Below are positions 16,453 through 24,590 of a stretch of DNA of 40,245 bases, in pieces. Within the stretch, counting starts at the first letter, position 1; every line of letters begins with the position of its first letter. Under the pieces are notes generated by a model. It was not told the DNA's origin, searched no databases, and saw only the letters and a list, made by a program, of their open reading frames with translations. This DNA is from Nonomuraea longispora. GTDB lineage: Bacteria; Actinomycetota; Actinomycetes; Streptosporangiales; Streptosporangiaceae. The DNA lies in the NCBI RefSeq assembly GCF_004348345.1, contig NZ_SMJZ01000065.1:1-40245 (forward strand), in the 5' to 3' direction. The position numbers and the translations under genes are program-made.

Positions 16453-17771
16453 AACCGCGCAGACACAACGTCTCCGACGACGTGTTCGCCGCCCTGGCGG
16501 CAGGGAGAGGTGGTGCCGCGGCGGTACGCCGGCTGGCCGCCGTCGAGCGCAGCAAGCATCTGTTACTTCTGCGCGGCCTGGTGGAGAGCGCCGCAACGAC
16601 CGGGCATCCGGCAGCGGGCCGTACCGCGGACGCTTACGACCGGCTCGCCGCGCTCCAGGACGACGCCCCGGACGCTGTCGAGGCCGTCGTGTGTTATCCG
16701 GCTGTGGGGGCTTGGCTGCGGTCCACGCTGCTCGCTCTCGGTAGCGACCCGGAGCAGGCCCGGCCGGATCAGCTGGCCGCCGTCACCGCCGCCGCCGCGA
16801 TCAGAGCGCGGGCGCAGCTGTCCATCGAGGTACGGACTTCGAGCGGTGCGCTGTTCCTGCCGTCCCTGGGAGAGGTTCGTGTCCCGGGCGGCACGGCGAC
16901 GGTGCGGTCCACGGCGGGAGGGGCGGAGGTCGTCAGCGGTAGCGCCCGCGTCGTGATCCCCGACGACCGCTCCCAGGACGTCCCGGGCTGGCGGGGTCTG
17001 CGCCGGCTCACGGCGTACGCGGACGGTAAGGCTCTCGACCTCGTCCTCGACGATGTCGATCCCTACCGGATGCCCGCTGACGTGGCCGGCAGGCTGCCCG
17101 AAGCCGAGCTCCGGAGCTGGCGCTCGGCGTTGCAGGAGGCGTGGGGCATCCTCACCGCCCACCATCCGTCGACGGCGGCGGAGATCCAGGTGGCGCATCG
17201 GGTGCTCACCCCTCTGCGCCGTCCGCCACGGGGGCAGGTGAGCGGCACGGCCTCGGAGACCTTCGGCACCGTGGGCATGTCCCCGCCCTCCGACGGGCTC
17301 ACACTCGCCGCGACGCTGGCGCATGAGGTCCAGCACGCGAAGCTGGGCGCGCTGTCGGACATCGTCCGGCTGCTCGACGCCGACGACGGCCGCAGGTTCT
17401 ACGCGCCCTGGCGGGAGGATCCCAGGCCTGCCGCCGGCCTGCTGCACGGCGCGTACGCCTATCTGGGTGTCACCGCCTTCTGGCGGCACCAGCGCCACCA
17501 CGAGCGGGGAGAGAGGGGCGTCCTCGCGCACAGCGAGTTCGCCCGCTGGCGGGCGGGCGCCGGTGGCGCGGTGGACGTCCTCATGGCCTCAGGACTGCTG
17601 ACGTCCGCCGGCAAGCGGTTCGTCGCCCAGATGCGCCGCGTCCTGGCGGCCTGGCAGGACGAGCCGGTGCCGGCGAGCGCGCAGGCGCGGGCTCGCGCGG
17701 AAGCCGAAGGTCATCTGGCCCGCTGGCGGCGGGCCCACGGTCACCCCGCGTTCGGAACGTCACGGCCGTGA
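16449..17771 (+). CDS. HExxH-type putative peptide beta-hydroxylase of the FxSxx-COOH system
   Basis: 440 residues. The family is defined by an HExxH motif, seen here as AHEVQH with His292, Glu293 and His296, in a helix TLAATLAHEVQHAKLGALSD. N-terminal half is helical and Ala-rich (RSKHLLLLRGLVE), the centre has beta strands (SGALFLPSLGEVRVPGG), and LHGAYAYLGVTAFWRH supplies a further His for metal binding. Members sit beside FxsB genes and are thought to be iron/2-oxoglutarate-dependent peptide hydroxylases despite the protease-like motif. It is coupled to fxsB by a 4-nt overlap and ends 6 nt before the convergent fxsT stop. Cytoplasmic; no membrane helix. Confidence 0.88.
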   Translation: MKPRRHNVSDDVFAALAAGRGGAAAVRRLAAVERSKHLLLLRGLVESAATTGHPAAGRTADAYDRLAALQDDAPDAVEAVVCYPAVGAWLRSTLLALGSDPEQARPDQLAAVTAAAAIRARAQLSIEVRTSSGALFLPSLGEVRVPGGTATVRSTAGGAEVVSGSARVVIPDDRSQDVPGWRGLRRLTAYADGKALDLVLDDVDPYRMPADVAGRLPEAELRSWRSALQEAWGILTAHHPSTAAEIQVAHRVLTPLRRPPRGQVSGTASETFGTVGMSPPSDGLTLAATLAHEVQHAKLGALSDIVRLLDADDGRRFYAPWREDPRPAAGLLHGAYAYLGVTAFWRHQRHHERGERGVLAHSEFARWRAGAGGAVDVLMASGLLTSAGKRFVAQMRRVLAAWQDEPVPASAQARARAEAEGHLARWRRAHGHPAFGTSRP

Positions 17772-17777
17772 GCGTCC

Positions 17778-20324
17778 TTAGATAGGTGGCGGGTCGAAGT
17801 CGAAGTCGAGCTGCCGCCCCTCGCCGGCGACCACGGTGTCGGGATGCTGGGGGCCGCGCACTTTCGCGAACTGCCTGACGGTCCGCGACGCCAGCTCCTC
17901 GGCCTTCTCCTCGGCGCCCGTGCGGCGCAGCACCACCGACAGGTTGGCGGAGCAGCCCAGGGTCAGCGGGTGGGTTGCTCCGAGCAACGTGCTGGAGCGG
18001 TTCATCGTGTCTTCGCTGAGGCTCTGCGCGGCGTCCAGCTCGCCGAGCGCGGTCAGGTCGCTGGCCAGATTGATCGCAGTGACCAGCGCGTAGTGGTGGT
18101 CGCGGGAGAGCCTGCTGTCCAGGGCGGCCAGACACTGCTCGTTGAGCTTGCGCGCGCTCTCGGCGTCTCCTCGCACTCGGTGCAGCAGGGCCAGGTTGCC
18201 CGCGCACCCGCGGTTGTAGGGGTGCTCCTCGCCGTACACCTGCGGGTAGCGGTTCATCGTGTCCAGGGCCCGGTCGAAGGCCTCGTTGATCTGCCCGGTG
18301 GTGCGCAGGGTGTTGGCGTGGTTCATGGCGGCGGCCAGTGTGTCGGGATGGTCGGGGCCGAGCAGGCGTGCGTACCGCTCGTAGACGTCCCGGGCCAGCT
18401 CGATCGCCTCGTCGTAGCGGCCGGCGCGGCGTAGCGCGATCGAGAGGTCCTTGCCGGTGCGGAGCGTGACCCAGTGTTCGACGTCGAGCTCCTGGACGCC
18501 GAACGCGTAGGCGTCCTCGCCCAGGTCGCAGGCATCCTCGTAGTCGCCGCACAGCCGGACCACCCGCGCGAGGTTGCCCCAGAACAGCAGGTGAGAGACC
18601 TTGCTGACGTCGGACTTCCGGCTGGCGATCGTGAAGACGTCCTCATGGACGGCCCGAGCCCGCTGGTAGTGGCTTACCAGCGCGTAGTCGAGCGCCAGGT
18701 TGTTCTTGGCGAGCAGCAGCTCGATGTGATCGGAGGCGTACGTGGCCTCGTGCCCCCGCAGGACCTGCTCGTCGTGGTCTCTGGCTTCGAAGAAGTCGCC
18801 CATGGCGCGCAGGTCTCCGCCGAATCCCTGCGAGAGGAACAGTGACTTCTCGTGCTGGGGTCCGAAGACCCGGCGCGCGCGGTCCAGGGCCGCCCTGTCG
18901 GTCTCGAAGGCCTTGGGATAGTCGCCGAGGACACGCAGCACCTTGCCGAGCTGTGCCTGGGCGTCGATCACGTGGGAATCGTCGGGACCGGAGTCTTTGG
19001 TCCACTGCTGGAGGAAGCTCTCCACGAAAGCGCGGCTCGTCTGGTGCTGGCCCGACGCGTAGAGGTAGCGGACCATGTTGAGCGCGAACTCGCGCACCCT
19101 CGGGTCGCGGGTGCCGGCGATGCCGGACGGCACGATGTGCTGGACGAGCTCGGCGTAGCGCAGCCAGTTGGCCTCGTCGTCGGGGTCGCCGAGTGCCGGG
19201 CTTGCCAGCAGGACATGAACGATTTTGCGGTAGCGATCCTGTTCGTCCTCGCTCAGGTCGGCGCGGAGCAGGGCCTGGATGAGGCGGTGCACCTGAAGGG
19301 TGCGTGTCTCCGGGTCGAGCTTGGCCAGCGCGTAGCGCCCGATCAACCGGATGGCCTTGCTGCGCAGCAGGGGGTTGTCGAGGAGTTGCTGCAGACCCGG
19401 TGCCAGATGCTCGTCGACGCCCCAGCGGAACACGTCGACGGGGATCGGCTCGGGACCGAAGAAGGCGCAGCACCTCATCAGCTCGACCGCTTCGGTGAGC
19501 TGCTGCTCCAGCTGGCTCACCGAGAGCCGCCAGGCCGCGGTCATCGACCGTGGATAGTCGAGCGGCTTGGGCATCTGCAGGGTGTCGGACATGTGCTTGG
19601 CGAGCTGCTGGAGGTATTCGTCCACCGACATGCCCGCCTCGGCCTGCAGCGCGCCCGCCTGCTCCAGGGCCAGCGGCAGGTGCCCCAGCTCATCGGCGAG
19701 CCGCCGCGCGTCGACCTCGCGAAGTGCGCTGGAGACGCGTTTGTGCAGGAACTGCACGCTCTCGCCCTGGGTGAACACGTCGACGGGGACGGTCTCGACG
19801 ACGCTGCGCCACTCCTGGTTGCGCGAGGTGATGAGAACATGCCCGGGACCACGCGGGATGAGCTGGTTGATGTCTTCCGGCCGGTCGGCGTTGTCGAAGA
19901 TGAGCAGCCAGCGATCGTACGGGTCGCCACGACGCAGCGCGTGCAGGACGGCTGTGGCGGTGTCCTCGATGCCGACCGCCTTGGCGGGTGGCAGGTTGAG
20001 CCGGGGAGCGAGCGCCGCCAGCGCCGCGGGCACCAGCAGCGCCTGGTCAGCCGATATCCACCACACCACGTCGTATTCGGCTTGATAACGCCAGGCGTAC
20101 TCGACCGCGACCTGAGTTTTACCGACCCCGCCCATGCCGTGCAGGGCGTGCGGCACGACCGCCGTCACGTCGGCCGCTATTCCGGCGCGAAGTTGCTCGA
20201 GCAGGCCATCTCGGCCGGTGAAATTCTTATTGCGCGGCGGAATCTTTTCGCCCCATACCTCTGGCAATCCGCGCGCCACCGCCCGAGAACCCGTCACAGA
20301 GTGATGGTAGCAACACCGTAGCAT
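17778..20324 (-). CDS. fxsT: FxsT: NB-ARC/STAND NTPase with tetratricopeptide repeats (FxSxx-COOH system)
   Basis: 848 residues from ATG 20324; GTG codons near 20296 and 20284 are alternatives. N-terminal signature PEVWGEKIPPRNKNFTGRDG (21-40), then an NB-ARC module: Walker A GMGGVGKTQ (63-71), Walker B LLIFDNAD (140-147), LITSRN sensor (164-169) and GHLPLAL (214-220). A winged-helix part follows, and from about 400 to 830 many tetratricopeptide repeats of the FxsT/Kinesin-light-chain style (DHPDTLAAAMNHANTLRTTG and similar). It probably acts as a nucleotide-controlled scaffold or sensor for the peptide system; its exact role is not known. Convergent with the hydroxylase gene and divergent from the precursor gene. 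No TIR domain is present. Confidence 0.93.
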   Translation of the reverse strand: MLRCCYHHSVTGSRAVARGLPEVWGEKIPPRNKNFTGRDGLLEQLRAGIAADVTAVVPHALHGMGGVGKTQVAVEYAWRYQAEYDVVWWISADQALLVPAALAALAPRLNLPPAKAVGIEDTATAVLHALRRGDPYDRWLLIFDNADRPEDINQLIPRGPGHVLITSRNQEWRSVVETVPVDVFTQGESVQFLHKRVSSALREVDARRLADELGHLPLALEQAGALQAEAGMSVDEYLQQLAKHMSDTLQMPKPLDYPRSMTAAWRLSVSQLEQQLTEAVELMRCCAFFGPEPIPVDVFRWGVDEHLAPGLQQLLDNPLLRSKAIRLIGRYALAKLDPETRTLQVHRLIQALLRADLSEDEQDRYRKIVHVLLASPALGDPDDEANWLRYAELVQHIVPSGIAGTRDPRVREFALNMVRYLYASGQHQTSRAFVESFLQQWTKDSGPDDSHVIDAQAQLGKVLRVLGDYPKAFETDRAALDRARRVFGPQHEKSLFLSQGFGGDLRAMGDFFEARDHDEQVLRGHEATYASDHIELLLAKNNLALDYALVSHYQRARAVHEDVFTIASRKSDVSKVSHLLFWGNLARVVRLCGDYEDACDLGEDAYAFGVQELDVEHWVTLRTGKDLSIALRRAGRYDEAIELARDVYERYARLLGPDHPDTLAAAMNHANTLRTTGQINEAFDRALDTMNRYPQVYGEEHPYNRGCAGNLALLHRVRGDAESARKLNEQCLAALDSRLSRDHHYALVTAINLASDLTALGELDAAQSLSEDTMNRSSTLLGATHPLTLGCSANLSVVLRRTGAEEKAEELASRTVRQFAKVRGPQHPDTVVAGEGRQLDFDFDPPPI

Positions 20325-20362
20325 GCCTCATAGCCGACCCGCTGACGCACAGGTGGGCATAC

Positions 20363-20390
20363 AAGTCGCCATAAAGGGACAAAAGTCGCC
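20363..20390. repeat. AAGTCGCC direct repeat in the fxsT-fxsA divergent gap
   Basis: AAGTCGCC occurs at 20363-20370 and again at 20383-20390, exactly 20 bp (about two helical turns) apart, 39-66 bp upstream of the fxsT start. Spacing in phase suits a regulator binding side by side on one face of the helix. Candidate operator for fxsT; no regulator gene is adjacent. Confidence 0.4.
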
Positions 20391-20444
20391 TTCAAGCCTT
20401 ATTGCGGATCATTTTGGACATTCGAGCGTAAGGGCGATCTTCAG

Positions 20445-20472
20445 TTGACAGTTCCGCCTGGTCAGCTGATTT
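20445..20472 (+). promoter_or_regulatory. Candidate sigma-70-type promoter of fxsA
   Basis: A perfect TTGACA (20445-20450) is followed 16 nt later by TGATTT (20467-20472), about 125 bp upstream of the precursor start codon. The -10 match is weak, so this is a suggestion only. Confidence 0.3.
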
Positions 20473-20596
20473 GCGGGGGCGCACCCCTCTAGGCAAGGGC
20501 GGCGATATGGGCGATGCTGTGGCAGGCATGCCTTACAAGCGGCGTCCGCATGGCGCATGACCATACGGTCAGCCGCCCCGACGTCTGGAGTGTCCA

Positions 20597-20785
20597 TTGG
20601 CGAGACAGGAGGAATCTTCGTCCGAGGGTGTCGACGAGCGTGACGGAGGCCTGCTCGACCTCTCCGCGGCCTCGCTCCGCGACATCGCGGCGCTCTCAGC
20701 GGAAGACCCGTCGGTGTTCGGCGAGGCGGTGAAGAGGGCGCTCGGCCAGAGCGGATCGCTGCTCGGATTCGGTCAGAGCATATGA
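20597..20785 (+). CDS. fxsA: FxsA-like FxSxx-COOH peptide precursor, C-terminus FGQSI
   Basis: 62 residues from TTG 20597, with GGAG 6 nt upstream. The leader is acidic and helical (ERDGGLLDLSAASLRDIAAL, then EDPSVFGEAVKRAL), matching the leader plan of FxSxx-COOH precursors; a flexible GQSGSLLG precedes the last five residues F58-G59-Q60-S61-I62. In the family name the tail is F-x-S-x-x; here Gln sits where Ser is usual and the Ser is one place later. The likely FxsB crosslink would join Phe58 to the residue two on, Gln60. Divergent from fxsT and 4 kb from fxsB. It is the only precursor-like ORF seen in this cluster. Confidence 0.85.
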   Translation: MARQEESSSEGVDERDGGLLDLSAASLRDIAALSAEDPSVFGEAVKRALGQSGSLLGFGQSI

Positions 20786-21178
20786 CACCCCTTACACCTG
20801 GCCCGAAAGGCAACCGTCACCTTGCCCGCCACGGCATCCGGCTCCGTGAGAGGGGCAAGCCTCTACAACCGCGTGTCACGGCGGGTCGCGGTACGAGCGC
20901 ACTGCCCGCGGACATAAACTCACGCCATACGTCGGACCGGGCTCCACCGGGGCGACCGCATTCGCGCTGAGAGGAGTCGGCACCATTTTCCGGCAGTCGT
21001 CATCTCCTCCAGGGCATTCGTGCAATCGGCCGACGCGCCTCCCTCTCGCTATCGCCTGTCGGCAGTCCACCGCGAAGCTGTCTTCGCAGTGCGGTGGCCG
21101 GCGAGCGGGTCTGGCCGCTACCTCGCATCCGAAGCCGATCCTGCTTACAGGACGCCCTTTTCGGACGGGATCGCTGCG
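20786..21178. other. Intergenic stretch between the fxsA precursor and the nSTAND1 gene
   Basis: 393 bp. A 62-codon ORF starts at ATG 20782 inside the precursor stop (ATATGACACC) and runs to 20970; it is Arg/Pro-rich with no family features, so I do not call it a gene. The frame of the next gene is open from 21020, but the part before 21179 has no domain similarity. No clear hairpin terminator or promoter was recognised. Confidence 0.5.
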
Positions 21179-23113
21179 ATGACTGTCAGCGTGATGGCCC
21201 AATATGTCGATCGGCAGCCATATGTTGGCGTTCGCCCCTTTTACGCGGATGAATCCGGACAATACTTCGGGCGCTCCGCAGCGGCGGACGACATCGCCGA
21301 TCGCTGGCCGCAGCATCCGTTGACCGTGCTCAGCGGACCGCCCGGCTGCGGGAAGACCTCGCTGCTCCACGCGAAGCTCGTCACGCACCCCGCCCTCCGC
21401 GCCGCCGACATCCTCCCGATAGGGCGACCCTCCGGACCGCCTCCCCACGCGCTCGCCGCGCTGCCGGAGCACAACCCGCACACGCTCGCCGTGCTCTGTT
21501 CATGGTCGCCGGCAACGCCCCCAGGCCGCCTGGCCGGCCTGTCGCTCTACGAGTTCCTGCGCCGCGACGGCCGGGCCGACGGCCGCTCCGGTCCCCTGCT
21601 GGCCGTGATCGACCAGGTCGAGAAGGTCTTCGAACGACACTCGCGTCTCGATCGGCACCGCGCCGGTTTCCTGACCCAGCTCCGCGAGATCACCAGCGAA
21701 CTACCGCACCTGCGGCTCCTCCTGTCCATACGGGACGAGCACGTGCCCGACCTCGAGATCGCCCTGGGATCCGCGCAGCCGTACCACCTGGGCGCGCTCA
21801 CGCTCGACGAGGCAGTGCAGGCCATCGAAGGGCCCGTGGCGGGCAGCGGGAGGTGGTACGCCGACGGCGTGGCCGAGCGCATCGCCTCCGCCGTCGCCAC
21901 CGGGCACGGCACGGTCGACCCGGTGCTCCTGCAGGCGATCTGCTCACGGTTGTGGACTTCGCTCCCCGCCGACACCACCGCCATCACCCTGCGGGACGTG
22001 CACGCGTACCCCGGTATCGAACCGGCGCTGCGCGAGTTCTGCGGCCAGGCCGTCGCGGACGTGACCATGGAGCACGACGTCTCCACCCTCCGCGTGGCGT
22101 CGTGGCTGCAAAACGCGTTCGCTTCCCCAGCGGCCCGCGGCGACACCGCGAGGAACGCCACCCGCGCGGGCCTCCCGCCGGCCATACTCCTCGCCCTGCA
22201 GGACCGTCACATCCTGCGCGCCGACCACGGCTCCTACAGGTTGCACCATGAGTGCCTGGCCGAGCCGCTCACCCGACTGGACGTCGCCGACCTGCGAGGG
22301 AGCGGCACCAGCCCTCACCGGCATCTGGCCGCGGCCGAGTCCGCGCTGTTCAGGGGAGACCTCGCCGCCGCCGAGCTGAGCGCGAACGCGGCCCTCACCG
22401 GGCTGGAGGACCTGACGCTCCTGGCCGCGGTCGAGGCGAGGCTGGGCGACATCGCACACCTCCGTGGCGATCCGCGACAAGCCGTGACCCACTACCGGGC
22501 AGCCGCCGCCTCCTACGAGGCGATGCGGGACAACCCTGCCGTGGCCAACCTGCTGGCCGCCATCGCCCACTCGCTGCTGGCTCAGGGATTGGGCGCCGAA
22601 GCGGTCGACGCCATGCGCTCCGCGGTCGACCGGCTGCCGGCCGACCTGGCGCTGCAGACCGAGCTGGGCCGGACATTGTGGCAGGCGGGCCAGGGCCAGG
22701 CCGGGGTGACCGTACTCACCGACGTGCTGAACACCGATTCCGGCACGCCCGAGGCGCTGCGGACCCGGGGAGAGATGCTGGCCGACCTGGGCCAGGGCGC
22801 CAAGGCCCTGCACGATCTCGACCAGGTGCGGCGACATCTGCGTCCCGAGGGTCGCGCCGCCCGCGCGCTCGCCCTCGTCAGCACCGGCAACCACCGGGAC
22901 GCCGAGGAAGAGATGGATGCGGCGCTAGAAGCCGGCTCCCAGAACGGGCCGGCGCTCCTGTACGTCGCCCGCGTCAGGGCACTGGGCAGCGACCGCACCG
23001 GAGCAGCCGGCCTCGCCCGTCTCTCCTTGGCCGCTACGGCTCCCCCGCTGGCCCCACACCAGCGTGCGGCGGCGACTCAGCTCCTGCGGACCGGCAGTCC
23101 GTCGCCCTCCTGA
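21179..23113 (+). CDS. nSTAND1-type NTPase with C-terminal tetratricopeptide repeats
   Basis: 644 residues from ATG 21179 (GGACGGGA upstream). The N-terminus PYVGVRPFYADESGQYFGRS (14-32) is the entry motif of novel-STAND-1 NTPases; Walker A is GPPGCGKTS (53-61) and the Walker B LLAVIDQVEKVF (140-151) has the DQxE signature of that class. A winged-helix region follows with LALQDRHILRADHGSYRLHH (about 340-365), then from about 380 to 640 TPR-like helical pairs (AVTHYRAAAASYEAM, LAQGLGAEAVDAMRSAVDRL). STAND proteins are signal-gated switches in immunity, death and peptide systems. No effector domain is fused, so a partner is expected; the nearest candidates are the FxSxx genes and the convergent membrane protein. 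Overlaps the latter by 37 bp. Confidence 0.88.
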   Translation: MTVSVMAQYVDRQPYVGVRPFYADESGQYFGRSAAADDIADRWPQHPLTVLSGPPGCGKTSLLHAKLVTHPALRAADILPIGRPSGPPPHALAALPEHNPHTLAVLCSWSPATPPGRLAGLSLYEFLRRDGRADGRSGPLLAVIDQVEKVFERHSRLDRHRAGFLTQLREITSELPHLRLLLSIRDEHVPDLEIALGSAQPYHLGALTLDEAVQAIEGPVAGSGRWYADGVAERIASAVATGHGTVDPVLLQAICSRLWTSLPADTTAITLRDVHAYPGIEPALREFCGQAVADVTMEHDVSTLRVASWLQNAFASPAARGDTARNATRAGLPPAILLALQDRHILRADHGSYRLHHECLAEPLTRLDVADLRGSGTSPHRHLAAAESALFRGDLAAAELSANAALTGLEDLTLLAAVEARLGDIAHLRGDPRQAVTHYRAAAASYEAMRDNPAVANLLAAIAHSLLAQGLGAEAVDAMRSAVDRLPADLALQTELGRTLWQAGQGQAGVTVLTDVLNTDSGTPEALRTRGEMLADLGQGAKALHDLDQVRRHLRPEGRAARALALVSTGNHRDAEEEMDAALEAGSQNGPALLYVARVRALGSDRTGAAGLARLSLAATAPPLAPHQRAAATQLLRTGSPSPS

Positions 23114-23637
23114 GGACGCCCGGCGTCAACCGCCACGTCGCAGAAGTCGTCGATGCACTGCTCGATCGGGCCGAACAACGGAGGCTCCAGGATCTGCCCG
23201 CCCAGGAACTGGCCGCCCTCGTCGTAGTGCATCCGGGTGTGCTGGGTCACCTGGCTCGCCAGTGCGTACGCCGCCGTCGCCAGATCCCTCGCGACCCGGG
23301 CAACACCGCCCGGGGACAGGACAGCCACGCGCGAGGCCAGATCACCCACCGTCGCGGCCTGCGCCTCGATGGCGGCGAGCCGGACGTTCATGTCCTCCCA
23401 GGAGTGGTGGGCCGCGACCTCAACCTGCAACCTCAGCTTGAGCGCCCCGCCCAGCAACTCCCCGTACGCCTGCTCGCGCGCTTGCGCCTGCTGCTCCTCA
23501 CGCCGCCGCTGCGCCTCCCGTTCCTCCTTTCTGGCGGCGGCCCGGTTGGTCAGTGCGACGCCGCCCAGAGCGCTGAGAGCGCCCACGATCGCGCCGGCCG
23601 CGGAAATGATGGTCGTCACAAGCGAGGCATCCGCCAT
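23077..23637 (-). CDS. Single-pass membrane protein with coiled coil, function unknown
   Basis: 186 residues from ATG 23637 (MADASLVTTIISAAGAIVGA). One N-terminal transmembrane helix (about 5-28, ending SALGGVALTNR) is followed by a strongly charged coiled coil (AARKEEREAQRRREEQQAQA and on to about 70) and a mixed alpha domain with VARDLATAAYALASQVTQHT. Cytoplasmic C-terminus is likely. I do not recognise a named family; proteins of this plan are common near actinomycete STAND and peptide loci. Its 3' end overlaps the nSTAND1 gene tail by 37 bp in convergent orientation, so transcripts would be antisense to each other there. Confidence 0.82.
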   Translation of the reverse strand: MADASLVTTIISAAGAIVGALSALGGVALTNRAAARKEEREAQRRREEQQAQAREQAYGELLGGALKLRLQVEVAAHHSWEDMNVRLAAIEAQAATVGDLASRVAVLSPGGVARVARDLATAAYALASQVTQHTRMHYDEGGQFLGGQILEPPLFGPIEQCIDDFCDVAVDAGRPQEGDGLPVRRS

Positions 23638-23683
23638 GGCGAAAGTGTGACATCGCGTGACGGCGGATGGCAGAGCTCGCAGA

Positions 23684-24484
23684 TCAGTCTCGTGTGGATC
23701 GGGCGCGGCCGGTCCCACCGCCGAGTGAGGACGCCTTCACCAAGCCGTTGCCGGTCAGGTCACTCCGTGACGGCAGGCACTCGGCGAGCAGGCCGACGAC
23801 GTCGCGCCAGGCTCGCTGCGCGTGCTGCGGGTGGTAGCCGACGCCGGGGAGCACGGGCTGGTCGACCGTCGGGTGGTGGAAGGCGTGCAAGGCGCCGCCG
23901 TAGACCACGAGGCGCCAGTCGACGCCCGCGGCCTGCATCTCGGCGGTGAACGCGTCGCGCTGCGCGGGCGGCATGATCGGGTCTTCAGAGCCGACCCCGG
24001 CCCACACCGGGCAGCGAATGCGCGCCGCCTCGCCCGGCCGGCCCGTGATCAGCCCGTTGACCGTCCCGATCGCGCGCAGGTCGACGCCGTCGCGCCCCAG
24101 CTCCAGCGCGATCGCGCCCCCGGTGCCGTAGCCGACGGCGGCGATCCGGTCGGGGTGGGTCCGCGGTTCGGCGCGCAACACCTCGAGTGCCGCGTGGCCG
24201 ATGCCGCGCATCCGGTCGGGATCGCCCAGCAGCGGCATGCAACGGGCCAGCATCTCCTGGGGGTCGGCGAAATAGCGCCCGCCGTGGATGTCGAAGGCCA
24301 GCGCCACGTATCCCAGCTCGGCGAGCGCATCGGCTCGGCGGCGCTCGACATCGCTGAGCCCCGGGCCCTCTGGTCCGAGCAGCACCGCAGGGCGAGGCCC
24401 GGCGCCGGAGGGCAGCGCGAGATGCCCGATCATCGTCAGGCCGTCGGCGGAGTATTCGACCGTGCGTGTCGTCACCGTGGTCAT
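23684..24484 (-). CDS. Dienelactone-hydrolase-like alpha/beta hydrolase without the usual nucleophile
   Basis: 266 residues from ATG 24484. Alpha/beta-hydrolase layout: RPAVLLGPEGPGLSDVERRR, ALAFDIHGGRYFADPQEM, the elbow DRIAAVGYGTGGAIALELGR (113-131), acid region VGSEDPIMPP with Asp168 and YGGALHAFHHPTVD with His200. In dienelactone hydrolases the elbow is G-x-C-x-G-G and in esterases G-x-S-x-G; here residue 120 is Gly, so the normal nucleophile is absent. Either a neighbouring residue acts or the protein is a binding or non-hydrolytic member. Same strand as the next two genes but separated by gaps of about 40-100 bp. Confidence 0.88.
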   Translation of the reverse strand: MTTVTTRTVEYSADGLTMIGHLALPSGAGPRPAVLLGPEGPGLSDVERRRADALAELGYVALAFDIHGGRYFADPQEMLARCMPLLGDPDRMRGIGHAALEVLRAEPRTHPDRIAAVGYGTGGAIALELGRDGVDLRAIGTVNGLITGRPGEAARIRCPVWAGVGSEDPIMPPAQRDAFTAEMQAAGVDWRLVVYGGALHAFHHPTVDQPVLPGVGYHPQHAQRAWRDVVGLLAECLPSRSDLTGNGLVKASSLGGGTGRARSTRD

Positions 24485-24590
24485 GTAGCCGGACTGTAGT
24501 GCTCGTCGAGGGTCGGACGGGCCGGGGTTCACCACCGGCGGACTTCGCCGCCAGCGGAACAGTACACGCCCGAGGAGGACGATGATCGGC

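Noticed and set aside
18852..20321. 489-codon plus-strand ORF opposite fxsT
   Set aside because: It is an antisense frame of a very GC-rich gene; no domain is recognisable, while the minus strand has clear NB-ARC and TPR motifs.
20782..20970. 62-codon ORF overlapping the precursor stop as a possible second peptide
   Set aside because: It has no leader-like helix, no FxSxx-type tail and is Arg/Pro-rich; no ribosome site of its own apart from the overlap.
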